64,000 nucleotides of DNA from Microbacterium candidum (lineage in GTDB: Bacteria; Actinomycetota; Actinomycetes; Actinomycetales; Microbacteriaceae). A program made the position numbers and the translations under genes. A model generated the notes under the pieces. It did no database searches. It was not told where the DNA came from and saw nothing but the letters and a program-made list of their open reading frames with translations. The DNA is taken from the NCBI RefSeq assembly GCF_030315975.1, contig NZ_JASXSZ010000003.1:556254-620253 (forward strand). The letters are read 5' to 3'. This document shows, piece by piece, positions 25,997-34,258 of this stretch; the stretch's first letter is position 1; every line of letters begins with the position of its first letter.

Positions 25997-26559
25997 AGGA
26001 CCTCATCGGATATCAAGAGCGCACCAATTGGATGGGCGAGGAGATTCTGACACTTGCAGATATCTGGCCCGACCAACCGCGGGCCATGATCGTCGGGCTC
26101 AACCCCGCACCGCCGAGCGTAGAGGCTGGCCACTACTACCAGGGAAGATCTGGGCAGGGACAGCTTCGAAGACTCGCTGCCGCGCGACTGCTTGATATGC
26201 CCTCGGGACGCCACTTCGAAGATGCGGTGCTGGCGGCAGGAGTCGGCTTTACGGACATCGTCAAACGACCAACAACGGGTGAGGACGGCGTCAGCAAGGC
26301 GGAGATCGCGCATGGGTCTGGCCTGCTCGCCGACGCACTCAGCGCTCGTGGCGTCGAGCTGATCGTCTGCGTGTTCCGCCAGCCTGTGAAGGCACTCCTC
26401 GGCGACGAAGGTTCGCCCGGGATACAAGCAAAGCGCACCCCGTGGGGTGCGCAGGTGTTTCGGATGCCTGGGCCGTATCAAGATGCGGCGTCGGCGGCGG
26501 TCGCGATGCAACAGCTTGCAACTGTGTGGAGCACCATGAATCGCACGGACACGATCTGA
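25993..26559 (+). CDS. uracil-DNA glycosylase superfamily (MUG/TDG-like) protein
   Basis: A 188-residue protein with VGLNPAPPSVEAGHYYQGR near residue 35, the GxNP motif and following loop of mismatch-type uracil-DNA glycosylases, and GFTDIVKRPTTG near residue 85, the MUG/TDG second motif. A later V-F-R-Q-P segment stands near the expected minor-groove loop. Starts with GTG overlapping the upstream stop. It could repair deaminated bases or, on an island with an HNH nuclease, act on modified phage DNA; the latter is inference. Confidence 0.75.
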   Translation: MKDLIGYQERTNWMGEEILTLADIWPDQPRAMIVGLNPAPPSVEAGHYYQGRSGQGQLRRLAAARLLDMPSGRHFEDAVLAAGVGFTDIVKRPTTGEDGVSKAEIAHGSGLLADALSARGVELIVCVFRQPVKALLGDEGSPGIQAKRTPWGAQVFRMPGPYQDAASAAVAMQQLATVWSTMNRTDTI

Positions 26560-26599
26560 GGTTCGACGATCGATCGTGTACCCACAGTGGCAAGTCCGT

Positions 26600-27622
26600 C
26601 TAACGCGCTACTCGGAACCCGAGAGATGAGGCCGAGTACGATGACGGCTGTTCCGTCGCGACCGTCATTACGCCCCCGGAGGAGCCGCTGGCGTAAAAGC
26701 CACCACGACGGAACGCCCGAGTGCCTGTGTCCGCGTAGTTCGCGTAGACCATCCCAACACCCTGGGCCGAGCCCCAGGCCGACACGCCAGAAAGGCTGTC
26801 AATCGAGGCCAACGTACTCGGGCGAGAGCTGGTAGCGAGGTTGCCTAGACTCAACGAGCCAAGTGTCCATTCGCGCCAGCTCCAGGCGGCGTCGCCAGAT
26901 ACGCCGACTTGATTCATCGTGAGTGTCGGCGTGCCGACTGCCTGTTGAGTCCATTCGTATACGTTGCCGCTGAAGTCCCAGATGGTGTCGCCGCTGGAGA
27001 GATAGAGCACGCGGGGGCCATTTCTATCTACAGTCGTGCCCGTACCACCCGTAATGCCGTTCAGCGCGTCACTGTCGTCTGTCGAAGCGGCAAGCGCGCT
27101 GCCCGGGTTGTTGTTGATGTGACCTTTGAAGATGTAGCCGGAGCCGACCTTGCCGCCGGTCCAGTTGTAGCTGACCGAGAGAACATCCGCGGCGATGGTC
27201 ATCCACTCCGCTTCCGTGATGAGGTGACCCCCGGCTGCAGTCGCCGCCGCGATCGCGGCCGACTGCGCGATGCTCACCCATGGTGACCCACTGGCGGTGG
27301 AGACGGCGTTGCCGCTGCCGTCGTTCTTCGCCTCGTACTTCATCACGCAGAAGTCGCTGGTGCCGAGGGCGCTGTTGCCGTAGACGAACGCATACCCGTC
27401 TGCACAGTCGATGTTGTTTTGGATCTTCTGGACCTCGGACTTCTTCTTCCACTGCGCAAGCGTTGAGGCACGCGCCGAGTCTTTGGCCCGGTTCGTGACG
27501 TTGTTGAAGGCGACGATCGTGATCGCTGCCAGAATCGCGATAACGATGACCATAATCAGGAGTTCAACGATGGTGAAACCATGACGAGCGTGCGCTTTGG
27601 GAACGGTGATCACGCCGGTCAT
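26600..27622 (-). CDS. prepilin-like protein with C-terminal C-type-lectin/FGE-sulfatase domain
   Basis: A 340-residue protein. The N-terminal class III leader and helix (GFTIVELLIMVIVIAILAAI) form a type IV pilin signature. The C-terminal 240 residues read as an FGE-sulfatase/C-type-lectin fold: ITEAEWMTIA, IWDFSGNVYEWT, FRRGGFYASG, LGFRVAR at the very end. This is the fold and end pattern of variable proteins of diversity-generating retroelements, although no reverse transcriptase is in the window. The ATG at 27622 overlaps the upstream prepilin stop by 4 bp. Confidence 0.82.
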   Translation of the reverse strand: MTGVITVPKAHARHGFTIVELLIMVIVIAILAAITIVAFNNVTNRAKDSARASTLAQWKKKSEVQKIQNNIDCADGYAFVYGNSALGTSDFCVMKYEAKNDGSGNAVSTASGSPWVSIAQSAAIAAATAAGGHLITEAEWMTIAADVLSVSYNWTGGKVGSGYIFKGHINNNPGSALAASTDDSDALNGITGGTGTTVDRNGPRVLYLSSGDTIWDFSGNVYEWTQQAVGTPTLTMNQVGVSGDAAWSWREWTLGSLSLGNLATSSRPSTLASIDSLSGVSAWGSAQGVGMVYANYADTGTRAFRRGGFYASGSSGGVMTVATEQPSSYSASSLGFRVAR

Positions 27623-28641
27623 AGAGCTGGCCCCGTCGAAGTGGAGTTGTTCGGCGTGCCATTCCATATCCACCCTGCGGACTGTCCGTCTGCATAGTTT
27701 GGAACGCCACCGCTTCCTAGCGAGACCATGAATGCGTCAAACCACGTTACGGTGCCGGCTGCGAGAGCGTTAGAGAAGAGGGCGTACACCACAATGTTGG
27801 TCGTACCTGCGGGCGCGGTTCCTGAGGCTATCGCACGGGTCCACGTTGAGCCATTCGACGTGAAGACTGAGCCATCCGTTGAGCCAAGAATGGCGTTGCT
27901 CGCACTCCTGAAGTAGATTCGCGCCCTGATGGGGTCTGCAGACCCAGCACTCTTTAGCGAGATGCCAACGTTCACGGTCTGCCCGGCAATATCTCCGGTC
28001 GTGCTGGTGAGCGAGAGGTAGTTGCCACCGGCCGTGCCGTCGGCTGTGTACTTGACCGACGCAGCCCCCTGAGCTGCGGTCGTTGAGTCCCAGACTGCTG
28101 TGCCTCGTGATGGCACCCACGCAGTAGTGTTCAGCTCGGCGCTCGGGTTCGTGAAATAGTTCGTGATCGGCACTACTCCGTTGGCGCCATGCCCGGGGCA
28201 AGCACCTGCGATTGGGCTCGTCTGCGTAGTGTTGTTTACGAAGTACGACACATTGTTCGTCGTTGCCGTGATGCAGTACGTCTGCGGTGAGGCCGATGCG
28301 TTGATCGAGTACTGGTATGTCGTGCCGGCCTGGTCAGGCACGCCAGCCGTCGCCAGATCAGCTGGTGCCTGATCGGCGTTGGTCGTCATGTAGACCATGA
28401 CCTTCTTCGCGGCCTGCTCGGCGGCGGAGGCGGCGGCTGATGCCTTAGCCCGGTTCGTGACGTTGTTGAAGGCGACAAGGGTGATGGCCGCCAAGATCGC
28501 GATCACAATGACCACGATCAGGAGCTCGACGATAGTGAAACCCGCACCCGCTCGGATTGGAACGATTGGACGCCTTGAGGAATCGTCTCGCAGGAGGATT
28601 AATCCGTAATCAGAACTAGTGCGAGTTGCCCATCGCGTCAT
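27619..28641 (-). CDS. prepilin-like protein with C-terminal carbohydrate-binding-like region
   Basis: A 340-residue protein. GFTIVELLIVVIVIAILAAI near residue 34 is almost identical to that of the downstream prepilin. The middle has a paired-Cys pseudopilin-type segment. From about residue 160 a beta-rich region (NYFTNPSAELNTTAWV, then jelly-roll-like strands) resembles CBM4/9 or phage receptor-binding modules, ending in WNGTPNNSTSTGPAL. No pilus assembly genes are in the window. A CATACT box lies 11 nt before the ATG. Confidence 0.8.
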   Translation of the reverse strand: MTRWATRTSSDYGLILLRDDSSRRPIVPIRAGAGFTIVELLIVVIVIAILAAITLVAFNNVTNRAKASAAASAAEQAAKKVMVYMTTNADQAPADLATAGVPDQAGTTYQYSINASASPQTYCITATTNNVSYFVNNTTQTSPIAGACPGHGANGVVPITNYFTNPSAELNTTAWVPSRGTAVWDSTTAAQGAASVKYTADGTAGGNYLSLTSTTGDIAGQTVNVGISLKSAGSADPIRARIYFRSASNAILGSTDGSVFTSNGSTWTRAIASGTAPAGTTNIVVYALFSNALAAGTVTWFDAFMVSLGSGGVPNYADGQSAGWIWNGTPNNSTSTGPAL

Positions 28642-28723
28642 AACTGGCACTGAGTATGAAGCATGAGCGCGATTCGTTCAAGGCTTCCATTGCCGTAGTT
28701 TTCACAACAGTCGCGGATATGAA

Positions 28724-28759
28724 AAGAGCCCGCCGAGCGACGAGCCCGCGCGGGCTCTT
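28724..28759 (-). terminator. rho-independent-type terminator of the hexapeptide-repeat gene
   Basis: AAGAGCCCGC (28724-28733) pairs with GCGGGCTCTT (28750-28759). On the minus strand the stem is followed by TTTTC. Confidence 0.65.
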
Positions 28760-28795
28760 CTCATGTCGCTCGAGACGGGCTCGAGATCTCGCGGT

Positions 28796-29215
28796 TCAGT
28801 GAATCGCGAGGTTGCCGGTCAGGACGCCCTGGTCGACGCGGGCGAAGTGGTCAATGATCACGATGCCACGGACGAAGGCAGTTCCGCCAATCTGTGCATG
28901 GTTGCGCAGCGTGACGCGGCCGATGACAACGGCCTCATCACCGATCCGCGTTTCGTGGCTCAGCTCGCAGTCGCCCACGACGGTCGCGGTGTTCTCGATG
29001 ATCGAGCGGCCGAGGAGCTTCACGTTCCCCGACACCGTTGCACGGTCGCAGACCATCGCATCGACGCCCACGTACACCGAGGGTGCGACATAAGCGGTCT
29101 GCGCGACCAGTCCGCCGCCGTTTGGGTGCGCATGGAAGGTCTCGTGGGTGGCCTCCACTTCGGCCGGCTGCACGGCCAGGACGAGCGCAGGGCTCGCCAG
29201 CAACAATTCGTTCAT
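28796..29215 (-). CDS. left-handed beta-helix (hexapeptide repeat) protein
   Basis: A 139-residue protein with repeated V/I-G-x-x-A hexads (TAYVAPSVYVGVDAMVCDRA, TVSGNVKLLG, AVVIGRVTLRNHAQIGGTAF), as in the LbH superfamily. It lacks the catalytic features of full acyltransferases, so it may be structural. GGGGGA precedes the ATG. A consensus promoter lies about 200 nt upstream. Confidence 0.7.
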   Translation of the reverse strand: MNELLLASPALVLAVQPAEVEATHETFHAHPNGGGLVAQTAYVAPSVYVGVDAMVCDRATVSGNVKLLGRSIIENTATVVGDCELSHETRIGDEAVVIGRVTLRNHAQIGGTAFVRGIVIIDHFARVDQGVLTGNLAIH

Positions 29216-29412
29216 GATGTCCCCCAGATGGTTGATCCCAGTTCCTGCGGATGCAGGCGCAACGGTGCCGGATTTGATCAGCCGGTGCCGTCACTCCTAC
29301 ATCCCCAATGGGGTGATCAGGCGAGGTCATGCAATTGGGTGGGCGCTTGCGAATGAACGAGACGGAAAATGCGTTGAGAGGCGATGCCAGATATCACGCT
29401 CAACTGCGCCTA

Positions 29413-29441
29413 TTTATACCACTCGTCACGCATCTTGTCAA
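29413..29441 (-). promoter_or_regulatory. consensus sigma-70-type promoter with long leader
   Basis: Minus strand: TTGACA (29441-29436), 17 nt, TATAAA (29418-29413). It is in an AT-rich patch of the 312-bp gap between the hexapeptide-repeat gene and the 433-residue orphan gene; the remainder of the gap is a ~190-nt leader in which no gene was seen. Confidence 0.7.
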
Positions 29442-29527
29442 TACTTTATAGCGCCATTTCTGACGGAACTAACGCCACATCTGGTGCCGACGACTCGGCA
29501 AAGCGATGCAATTGTAGGTCGACCAGA

Positions 29528-30829
29528 TCAGAGTAGTGAATCAAGCTCGGGGTCATCAGCTCTGAATTCACAAAGCAGCACAGGCTTCTCGCCGAAGAAC
29601 TGCTCGGTGAACATCTGCCGAGCTTCCACGTTGAGCACAGGGCGAACGAAGCCTTCGGTCTCGGGCTCATCCCAGGCGTCATCATCGCAGGGTGCGACGA
29701 GATGGTCGACCAAGTACTGCGCCCGGGTTCGGATGTCTCGCTCCTCAAGGGGGTCATCTGGAGTATGGGCTCGCAGCACCGTCCAGAGGTACCCAATCGC
29801 CTCCAGCAGAACGCGCCGGCCGTAGCCGTAATGCTCTCCGTGCCACTCAGCGCTGGGCTCGAGCACCCGACGCTTGACGAGATCGAACTCTGGCACCTGA
29901 TCCGTGAGCATCAGTAGCACCCCGCGCGCCTGCTCCTCCCGCCACTCGTGACCCTCCAGGCGTCGCTTACGGATCACCGCATCGCGCTCGATCCAGGCGT
30001 CGACGAATGGCCCCGGTTCGAGCATCCCGTGCGTCGCGATCAGCTCGCGTCCGAGCCGTGCGTCGGGACCGAACTCGCTGTCAAGATAGCCGCCCAGGTA
30101 TCCACGCAGCCCGTGGGTCACCATCCACTTCGTGAGGTCCGGGTGCAGTGCAGCTTTGCGCAGGAGGTGCTGCGACCATGCATATTCAAACATCGCCTCG
30201 TCGCTAATGTCATTTCGCGACGCCAGCCATTTGGCCATTCGTTTATAGAGCTCCGGGCGGCCAAACGTTCTATGCATATTGAGCGCCGCGACGTCGTAGG
30301 CATAGATGATCGTTCCCAGGTTGCGCGTGGAGCGGGCGAGCTGGGTGACGAACGTGTCGATTTCATCGGGCATTCGCTTCGCGCCAGCCTCCCCGGCAAA
30401 TCGCGCCTGAAGCGCCGACACAAGCTCCGTGATGATCCGGGGCCGCCGCTGTGCGAATTGATTCGCAGAGAAGGCCATGTCGCCTGACAGCACCGTCTGT
30501 TTTCTTATTTCGATGGTGTCGTCATAGAACTCAGGTTCGCTCGCAAGAACGACCTGCGCGATACGGCGGTCGACGGGGTCTTTCATATCGAGAATCGCAC
30601 CCCGCAGTGTCTGCTCAACCTCCAGCGCGAGCGAGTGGCGCGCATCCGCGTCGTGGAGAACCCGCGGGCCCCGAAGTGCGATGAGGACGTCCGGCACGGC
30701 TTCCAGTCGCGCGGCGGTCAGCCGACGTCCACGGCGTCCGAAGCCCTCGACGGCATCTTGGAGCGGCGAGACGCCCTTTCGCGTCGTTGCCGCGTCGCTC
30801 GTCGGTTCAGCCCCCACAACTTTCCCCAC
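29528..30829 (-). CDS. hypothetical protein
   Basis: A 433-residue, mostly helical protein with no motif I recognise. It is Arg/Glu-rich with segments such as DPVDRRIAQVVLASEPEFYD and ARSTRNLGTIIYAYDVAAL. The start is a GTG inside a 12-bp tandem repeat, so the first residues (VGKVVG) are repeated and the true start could be a later codon. It stands alone between the cargo and the transfer operon. Confidence 0.7.
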   Translation of the reverse strand: MGKVVGAEPTSDAATTRKGVSPLQDAVEGFGRRGRRLTAARLEAVPDVLIALRGPRVLHDADARHSLALEVEQTLRGAILDMKDPVDRRIAQVVLASEPEFYDDTIEIRKQTVLSGDMAFSANQFAQRRPRIITELVSALQARFAGEAGAKRMPDEIDTFVTQLARSTRNLGTIIYAYDVAALNMHRTFGRPELYKRMAKWLASRNDISDEAMFEYAWSQHLLRKAALHPDLTKWMVTHGLRGYLGGYLDSEFGPDARLGRELIATHGMLEPGPFVDAWIERDAVIRKRRLEGHEWREEQARGVLLMLTDQVPEFDLVKRRVLEPSAEWHGEHYGYGRRVLLEAIGYLWTVLRAHTPDDPLEERDIRTRAQYLVDHLVAPCDDDAWDEPETEGFVRPVLNVEARQMFTEQFFGEKPVLLCEFRADDPELDSLL

Positions 30830-30835
30830 AACTTT
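30812..30835. repeat. perfect 2 x 12-bp tandem repeat at the start of the 433-residue gene
   Basis: CCCCACAACTTT occurs twice back to back. It covers the predicted GTG start and adds four in-frame codons per copy. Confidence 0.75.
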
Positions 30836-31006
30836 CCCTGATGCTTTCAGACCGCCCCGATTCGTAGCGTCGAGATAGAGCGAGCGACCAGACAGATCGC
30901 CCCTCGGATTCTCTCCGGAGGCCGAGGTAGCTCAGCACCAGCTGAGGCACCCCGCGTCAGCAACACCCACCTGTTACCTGCAACAAATCACAGGAAGGAC
31001 ACGTCG

Positions 31007-31147
31007 ATGACGTTTCTCACCGTACCGCGGGCGCTCGAACCTCCTGGCCCGAAGCACCTCTCCGCGATCCGCGAGTCTCTTCGGGAGATCGATGCCACTG
31101 TGCACCCGTCTGACCCGACCACCACCCTCACCCCGATCGGAGCCTGA
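31007..31147 (+). CDS. 46-residue protein, first gene of the transfer operon
   Basis: Starts MTFLTVPRALEPPGPKHLSA, ends TTTLTPIGA; AGGAAGGA precedes the ATG. Its leader and first seven codons resemble those of the lipoprotein gene at 31523. The next gene starts 2 nt after the stop codon. Function unknown. Confidence 0.6.
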   Translation: MTFLTVPRALEPPGPKHLSAIRESLREIDATVHPSDPTTTLTPIGA

Positions 31148-31149
31148 TC

Positions 31150-31422
31150 ATGTCCACGAACCCCCAGCTGATCCCCCTCGAGAAGCTCGACGACCATCGC
31201 CGCGCGGAACTCGCGACCGAAGTCGTCGACCGCGTCCTCGACCAGACCCTCCTCGTGCTGGAGGACATGAAGGACCTCAAGCTCCTCGTCCGGGCCTTCT
31301 CCGTCCGGCATGGGCGCGCCGTGGACGCTGCGATGAACACGCTCCTCGACGCCCTGGAGGCACTCGCCCCGGATCTCGAGTCCGTGAGCACGCACCCGGA
31401 GACCTGGAACCGCCACAACTAG
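31150..31422 (+). CDS. small helical protein
   Basis: A 90-residue protein (IPLEKLDDHRRAELATEVVD, LLVLEDMKDLKLLVRAF) that looks all-helical and amphipathic. It is followed by a strong hairpin. Not recognised. Confidence 0.65.
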   Translation: MSTNPQLIPLEKLDDHRRAELATEVVDRVLDQTLLVLEDMKDLKLLVRAFSVRHGRAVDAAMNTLLDALEALAPDLESVSTHPETWNRHN

Positions 31423-31434
31423 CAGCACCGAGCC

Positions 31435-31464
31435 GGGGCGGCTCAGCGCCAACTGAGCCGCCCC
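31435..31464 (+). terminator. 12-bp hairpin, terminator or attenuator inside the operon
   Basis: GGGGCGGCTCAG (31435-31446), 6-nt loop, CTGAGCCGCCCC (31453-31464), then GTTGT. It lies just upstream of the duplicated leader of the lipoprotein gene. Confidence 0.6.
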
Positions 31465-31522
31465 GTTGTCACGAAGTACTACCCCACCCATTACCAGTCA
31501 CAGTTCAAGGAAGGACCGTCTC

Positions 31523-32299
31523 ATGACGTCTCTCACCGTACCTCGCGTCCGCACCCTCGCGGTGGGCGCTGCTCTCTCGCTCAGCCTCGGGCTCCTCGCC
31601 GGCTGCGCGGCACACGCCCCTGGGGAGCTCGGACGCCTCCAGCAGATCCTGGAGACCTGCCCGAAGGACCAGCCGATCAACGCCTACGTCACGACCGACG
31701 GCACGGGCACCAGCCAGGACCAGGCGATCACCACCGAGCGCCTGAAGTCCATCCGCACGGTCGTCGACCGTGTCGCCGTCTGTGGCGGCCACCTCACGGT
31801 CACCGCGTTCGGCACCAACTCTGTCACTGCGCCGATCCTCGACGCCGACATCACCGTCGACGGCGCGACCCCCAACGCGCGCCTGCGCCGCGTGCCGAAG
31901 GTGACGGAGGAGGTGATGGCGCAGGTCACGAAGAACTACGACGCGGCCATCGCCGCGCTGCCGCGGCAGGGGACAGACGTGACCGGCCTGTATCGGCTGT
32001 TCGGGGAGGCGAAGGCCGAGCGCCCCGGCCAGCGGCTGGAGGTGTTCGTCCTCACCGACGGCCTCACCAACCAGGGCGTGAACATCGACCGCTCCCTCAG
32101 TACCGCCGAGGCGACCGCGCTCGCCGACACGGTGTCGGTGCCGGACCTGTCGGGCTCCTCGATCTCTGTGGTGGGGATCGGGCGGGTCGCCGGGAACCCG
32201 GTGCCGTCGACCTTCATCGACGGGCTCAAGGCGTTCTACACCCGCCTGTGCGAGAAGACCGGCGCTGACCAGTGCCTCGTGGCAACGGACGGGAAGTAA
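31523..32299 (+). CDS. lipoprotein with VWA-like domain
   Basis: A 258-residue protein. The N-terminal signal (VGAALSLSLGLLAGC) ends in an LAGC lipobox, predicting lipidation and surface exposure. The remainder alternates strands and helices like a von Willebrand A fold: INAYVTTDGTGT near the first strand, then VFVLTDGLTNQGV. The start at 31523 has AGGAAGGA; the frame is open further upstream without a site. It probably works with the membrane and VWA proteins encoded next. Confidence 0.72.
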   Translation: MTSLTVPRVRTLAVGAALSLSLGLLAGCAAHAPGELGRLQQILETCPKDQPINAYVTTDGTGTSQDQAITTERLKSIRTVVDRVAVCGGHLTVTAFGTNSVTAPILDADITVDGATPNARLRRVPKVTEEVMAQVTKNYDAAIAALPRQGTDVTGLYRLFGEAKAERPGQRLEVFVLTDGLTNQGVNIDRSLSTAEATALADTVSVPDLSGSSISVVGIGRVAGNPVPSTFIDGLKAFYTRLCEKTGADQCLVATDGK

Positions 32300-32304
32300 C
32301 GACG

Positions 32305-33375
32305 ATGCGCACCCCCAACGACCCGATGGTTGCAGCACTGGAAGCCGAGAGCAGGGCAGAGCAGATCGCGCTCCCCCGTATCGACGAAGCCGCCGCCGTC
32401 CCGCGCCCCGCGAGCATCGGCACGACCTACGCCGAGCTGGAGAACGAGGCGCTGGAGGACGAGCAGCCCAAGCTGTTCGCCGCCTCCGGTACCGAGCTCT
32501 CTCGTACCCCGAACGCCGAAGCGGCGGGCCTCGCGCCCGCCGCGGAGGCGGGGCAGCGCCTCGCGGATGGGCACGTCCCGATCCTCGAAGCCACCGAACG
32601 GCGCGTCGTGGCCATCACCGATGCTCTGGCGTCGTATCGGCGTCGCCCGCCGAAGGCAGCCCGCTGGCACTACGCCACCAAGTCCGCGCTGCTCATCGGC
32701 GACGTCACCGGCATCGCCGGGGCAGCGATTTGGATGGGTGAGGTGCCCGTCATGGCCGTCATCATGGCGATCTCCGCAGCAACCGCTGCCGTGACCGCCG
32801 GCCTATCCGGAGCCGAGGTGCGCGACGTCCGCAACCGTGAGCGCCGCGCTCGCCCCGCCGAAGATCTCGCGCAGGCGCAGCAGCCGTTCGCGCACCTCTT
32901 TCGGGCCCCCGACCGTGGCTGGCCGTTCGTGAAGGCACTCGTGTGGGTGTCCGTCGCCGTGGCCGCCACGATCGCGACCGGCATCTTCGCCCTCCGCGCC
33001 ACCATCGACGACCCCGTCGTCGGGTTGGTGTTCGGCGGGTTCGCGGCTGCCATCGCGGCTGCCAGCTGGATCGAGTCCTACATGTACGCGGACGACATCG
33101 CGGACCTGCTGGACAACACCAGGGCGGACTACGAACGCGAGATCCTGCGGCACCAGACGCTGGGCGCGAGCACACCGTGGCGACGCCGCGAAGAAGCCCT
33201 CGTCGAGGCGGAGTCCATCACCACCGAACACAGCTACCGGGGTGAAGCGGCGCAGTCCCACCTGAAGGCGATGCGCTTCGGGATCCTGCGCCGCAACCCC
33301 CAGGTCGTGGGCCATGCCCCCGCAGCCGAGAGCCCGGCTACCCACCAGACCGCCCGTCGAGGAGGTACCAAGTGA
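32305..33375 (+). CDS. multi-pass membrane protein of the transfer operon
   Basis: A 356-residue protein with an Ala/Glu-rich soluble N-terminus and four predicted membrane helices (about 138-185 and 220-270), including MAVIMAISAATAAVTAGLSG and LVFGGFAAAIAAASWI. It ends in a basic tail. The start codon follows the lipoprotein stop by 3 nt. Unknown family; probably a scaffold for the neighbouring VWA proteins. Confidence 0.7.
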   Translation: MRTPNDPMVAALEAESRAEQIALPRIDEAAAVPRPASIGTTYAELENEALEDEQPKLFAASGTELSRTPNAEAAGLAPAAEAGQRLADGHVPILEATERRVVAITDALASYRRRPPKAARWHYATKSALLIGDVTGIAGAAIWMGEVPVMAVIMAISAATAAVTAGLSGAEVRDVRNRERRARPAEDLAQAQQPFAHLFRAPDRGWPFVKALVWVSVAVAATIATGIFALRATIDDPVVGLVFGGFAAAIAAASWIESYMYADDIADLLDNTRADYEREILRHQTLGASTPWRRREEALVEAESITTEHSYRGEAAQSHLKAMRFGILRRNPQVVGHAPAAESPATHQTARRGGTK

Positions 33376-34100
33376 CCCCGCACATCCATCCCTCCGGCGT
33401 CCTCCCGGGCGGCATCCTGCCGCTCCGCGCCGAACGCTACGAGAAGCAGCCCTGGGTCGAGCTCGGCTGGCCCGGCTTGGACCCGAAGGCCCCCTGTATC
33501 GACATCCTGGTCTTCGACGACTCCGGCTCCGTTACCGCGGCCCACGGTGCTGATCCGGTCGGCAGCCGGTTCACCGAGGCGAAGCATGCCATCGCGAACG
33601 TCGCCCAGTGGACGCACACCCGCCGATCCAAGATCGCAGTGCTGCACTTCGATCACCCGCATGGAGCTTCGGGCGTCCACCCGCTGACCGAGCGGCGCCT
33701 GCAGCAGAAGCTCGACCCGTCGCTCCGGACGCCGCGGATGGGCAACGGTACGAGCGACCTCAGTCCGAGCCTCGCCGAGGCTGAACGACTGGCCGAAGCC
33801 CACCCTGACCACGACACACGGCTGACGGTGTTCTCGGACTTCGAGCTGACGGATGCCGATCCCGGTGCAGTGCTGACCCGGCTGGAGAACTTCCCTGGCC
33901 TGGTGCACGCGGTCGTCCTCGGCCGCAACGCGCCGCTCGATCTGGATGCCGCGGCGAACATCACCGTCACCCCGCTCAGCGAGCGCGACGCACCCGGGAC
34001 GTTCGCCGCCGCGATCCACCGGTCGCTGACCGCCACCCGACGCGCGGCCCGCTACTCGGTGGTTCACAGCCCGCGTGGCGGACGGCAGTTGCTGCCATGA
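33372..34100 (+). CDS. VWA-domain protein
   Basis: A 242-residue cytoplasmic protein with a MIDAS metal-ion site: IDILVFDDSGSV (DxSxS) near residue 43, NGTSDL near 125, FSDFEL near 155. It starts with GTG overlapping the upstream stop codon (GTGA). With the lipoprotein and membrane protein it forms a three-gene set. Confidence 0.78.
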   Translation: MTPHIHPSGVLPGGILPLRAERYEKQPWVELGWPGLDPKAPCIDILVFDDSGSVTAAHGADPVGSRFTEAKHAIANVAQWTHTRRSKIAVLHFDHPHGASGVHPLTERRLQQKLDPSLRTPRMGNGTSDLSPSLAEAERLAEAHPDHDTRLTVFSDFELTDADPGAVLTRLENFPGLVHAVVLGRNAPLDLDAAANITVTPLSERDAPGTFAAAIHRSLTATRRAARYSVVHSPRGGRQLLP

Positions 34101-34184
34101 CGCCGCCGGCCACCGTCTCCTGCCTGCACCAGTCGCAGACCCTCCGCAGGCGAATCTCACCCCCGTTGTCGAGCGACTCGCTCA

Positions 34185-34214
34185 TTGACAGCCAGACCCG
34201 ATCCGTTCTTACTC
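34185..34214 (+). promoter_or_regulatory. possible promoter of the methyltransferase gene
   Basis: TTGACA (34185-34190), 18 nt, TTACTC (34209-34214), 45 nt before the start codon. Confidence 0.4.
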
Positions 34215-34258
34215 ATCCGTCTGCCCGCCGTAACCACGGGCGAGGAAGGAGACTCACC

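Noticed and set aside
22000..31000. A complete diversity-generating retroelement around the lectin-like prepilin
   Set aside because: No reverse transcriptase, accessory gene or template repeat was seen in the window.
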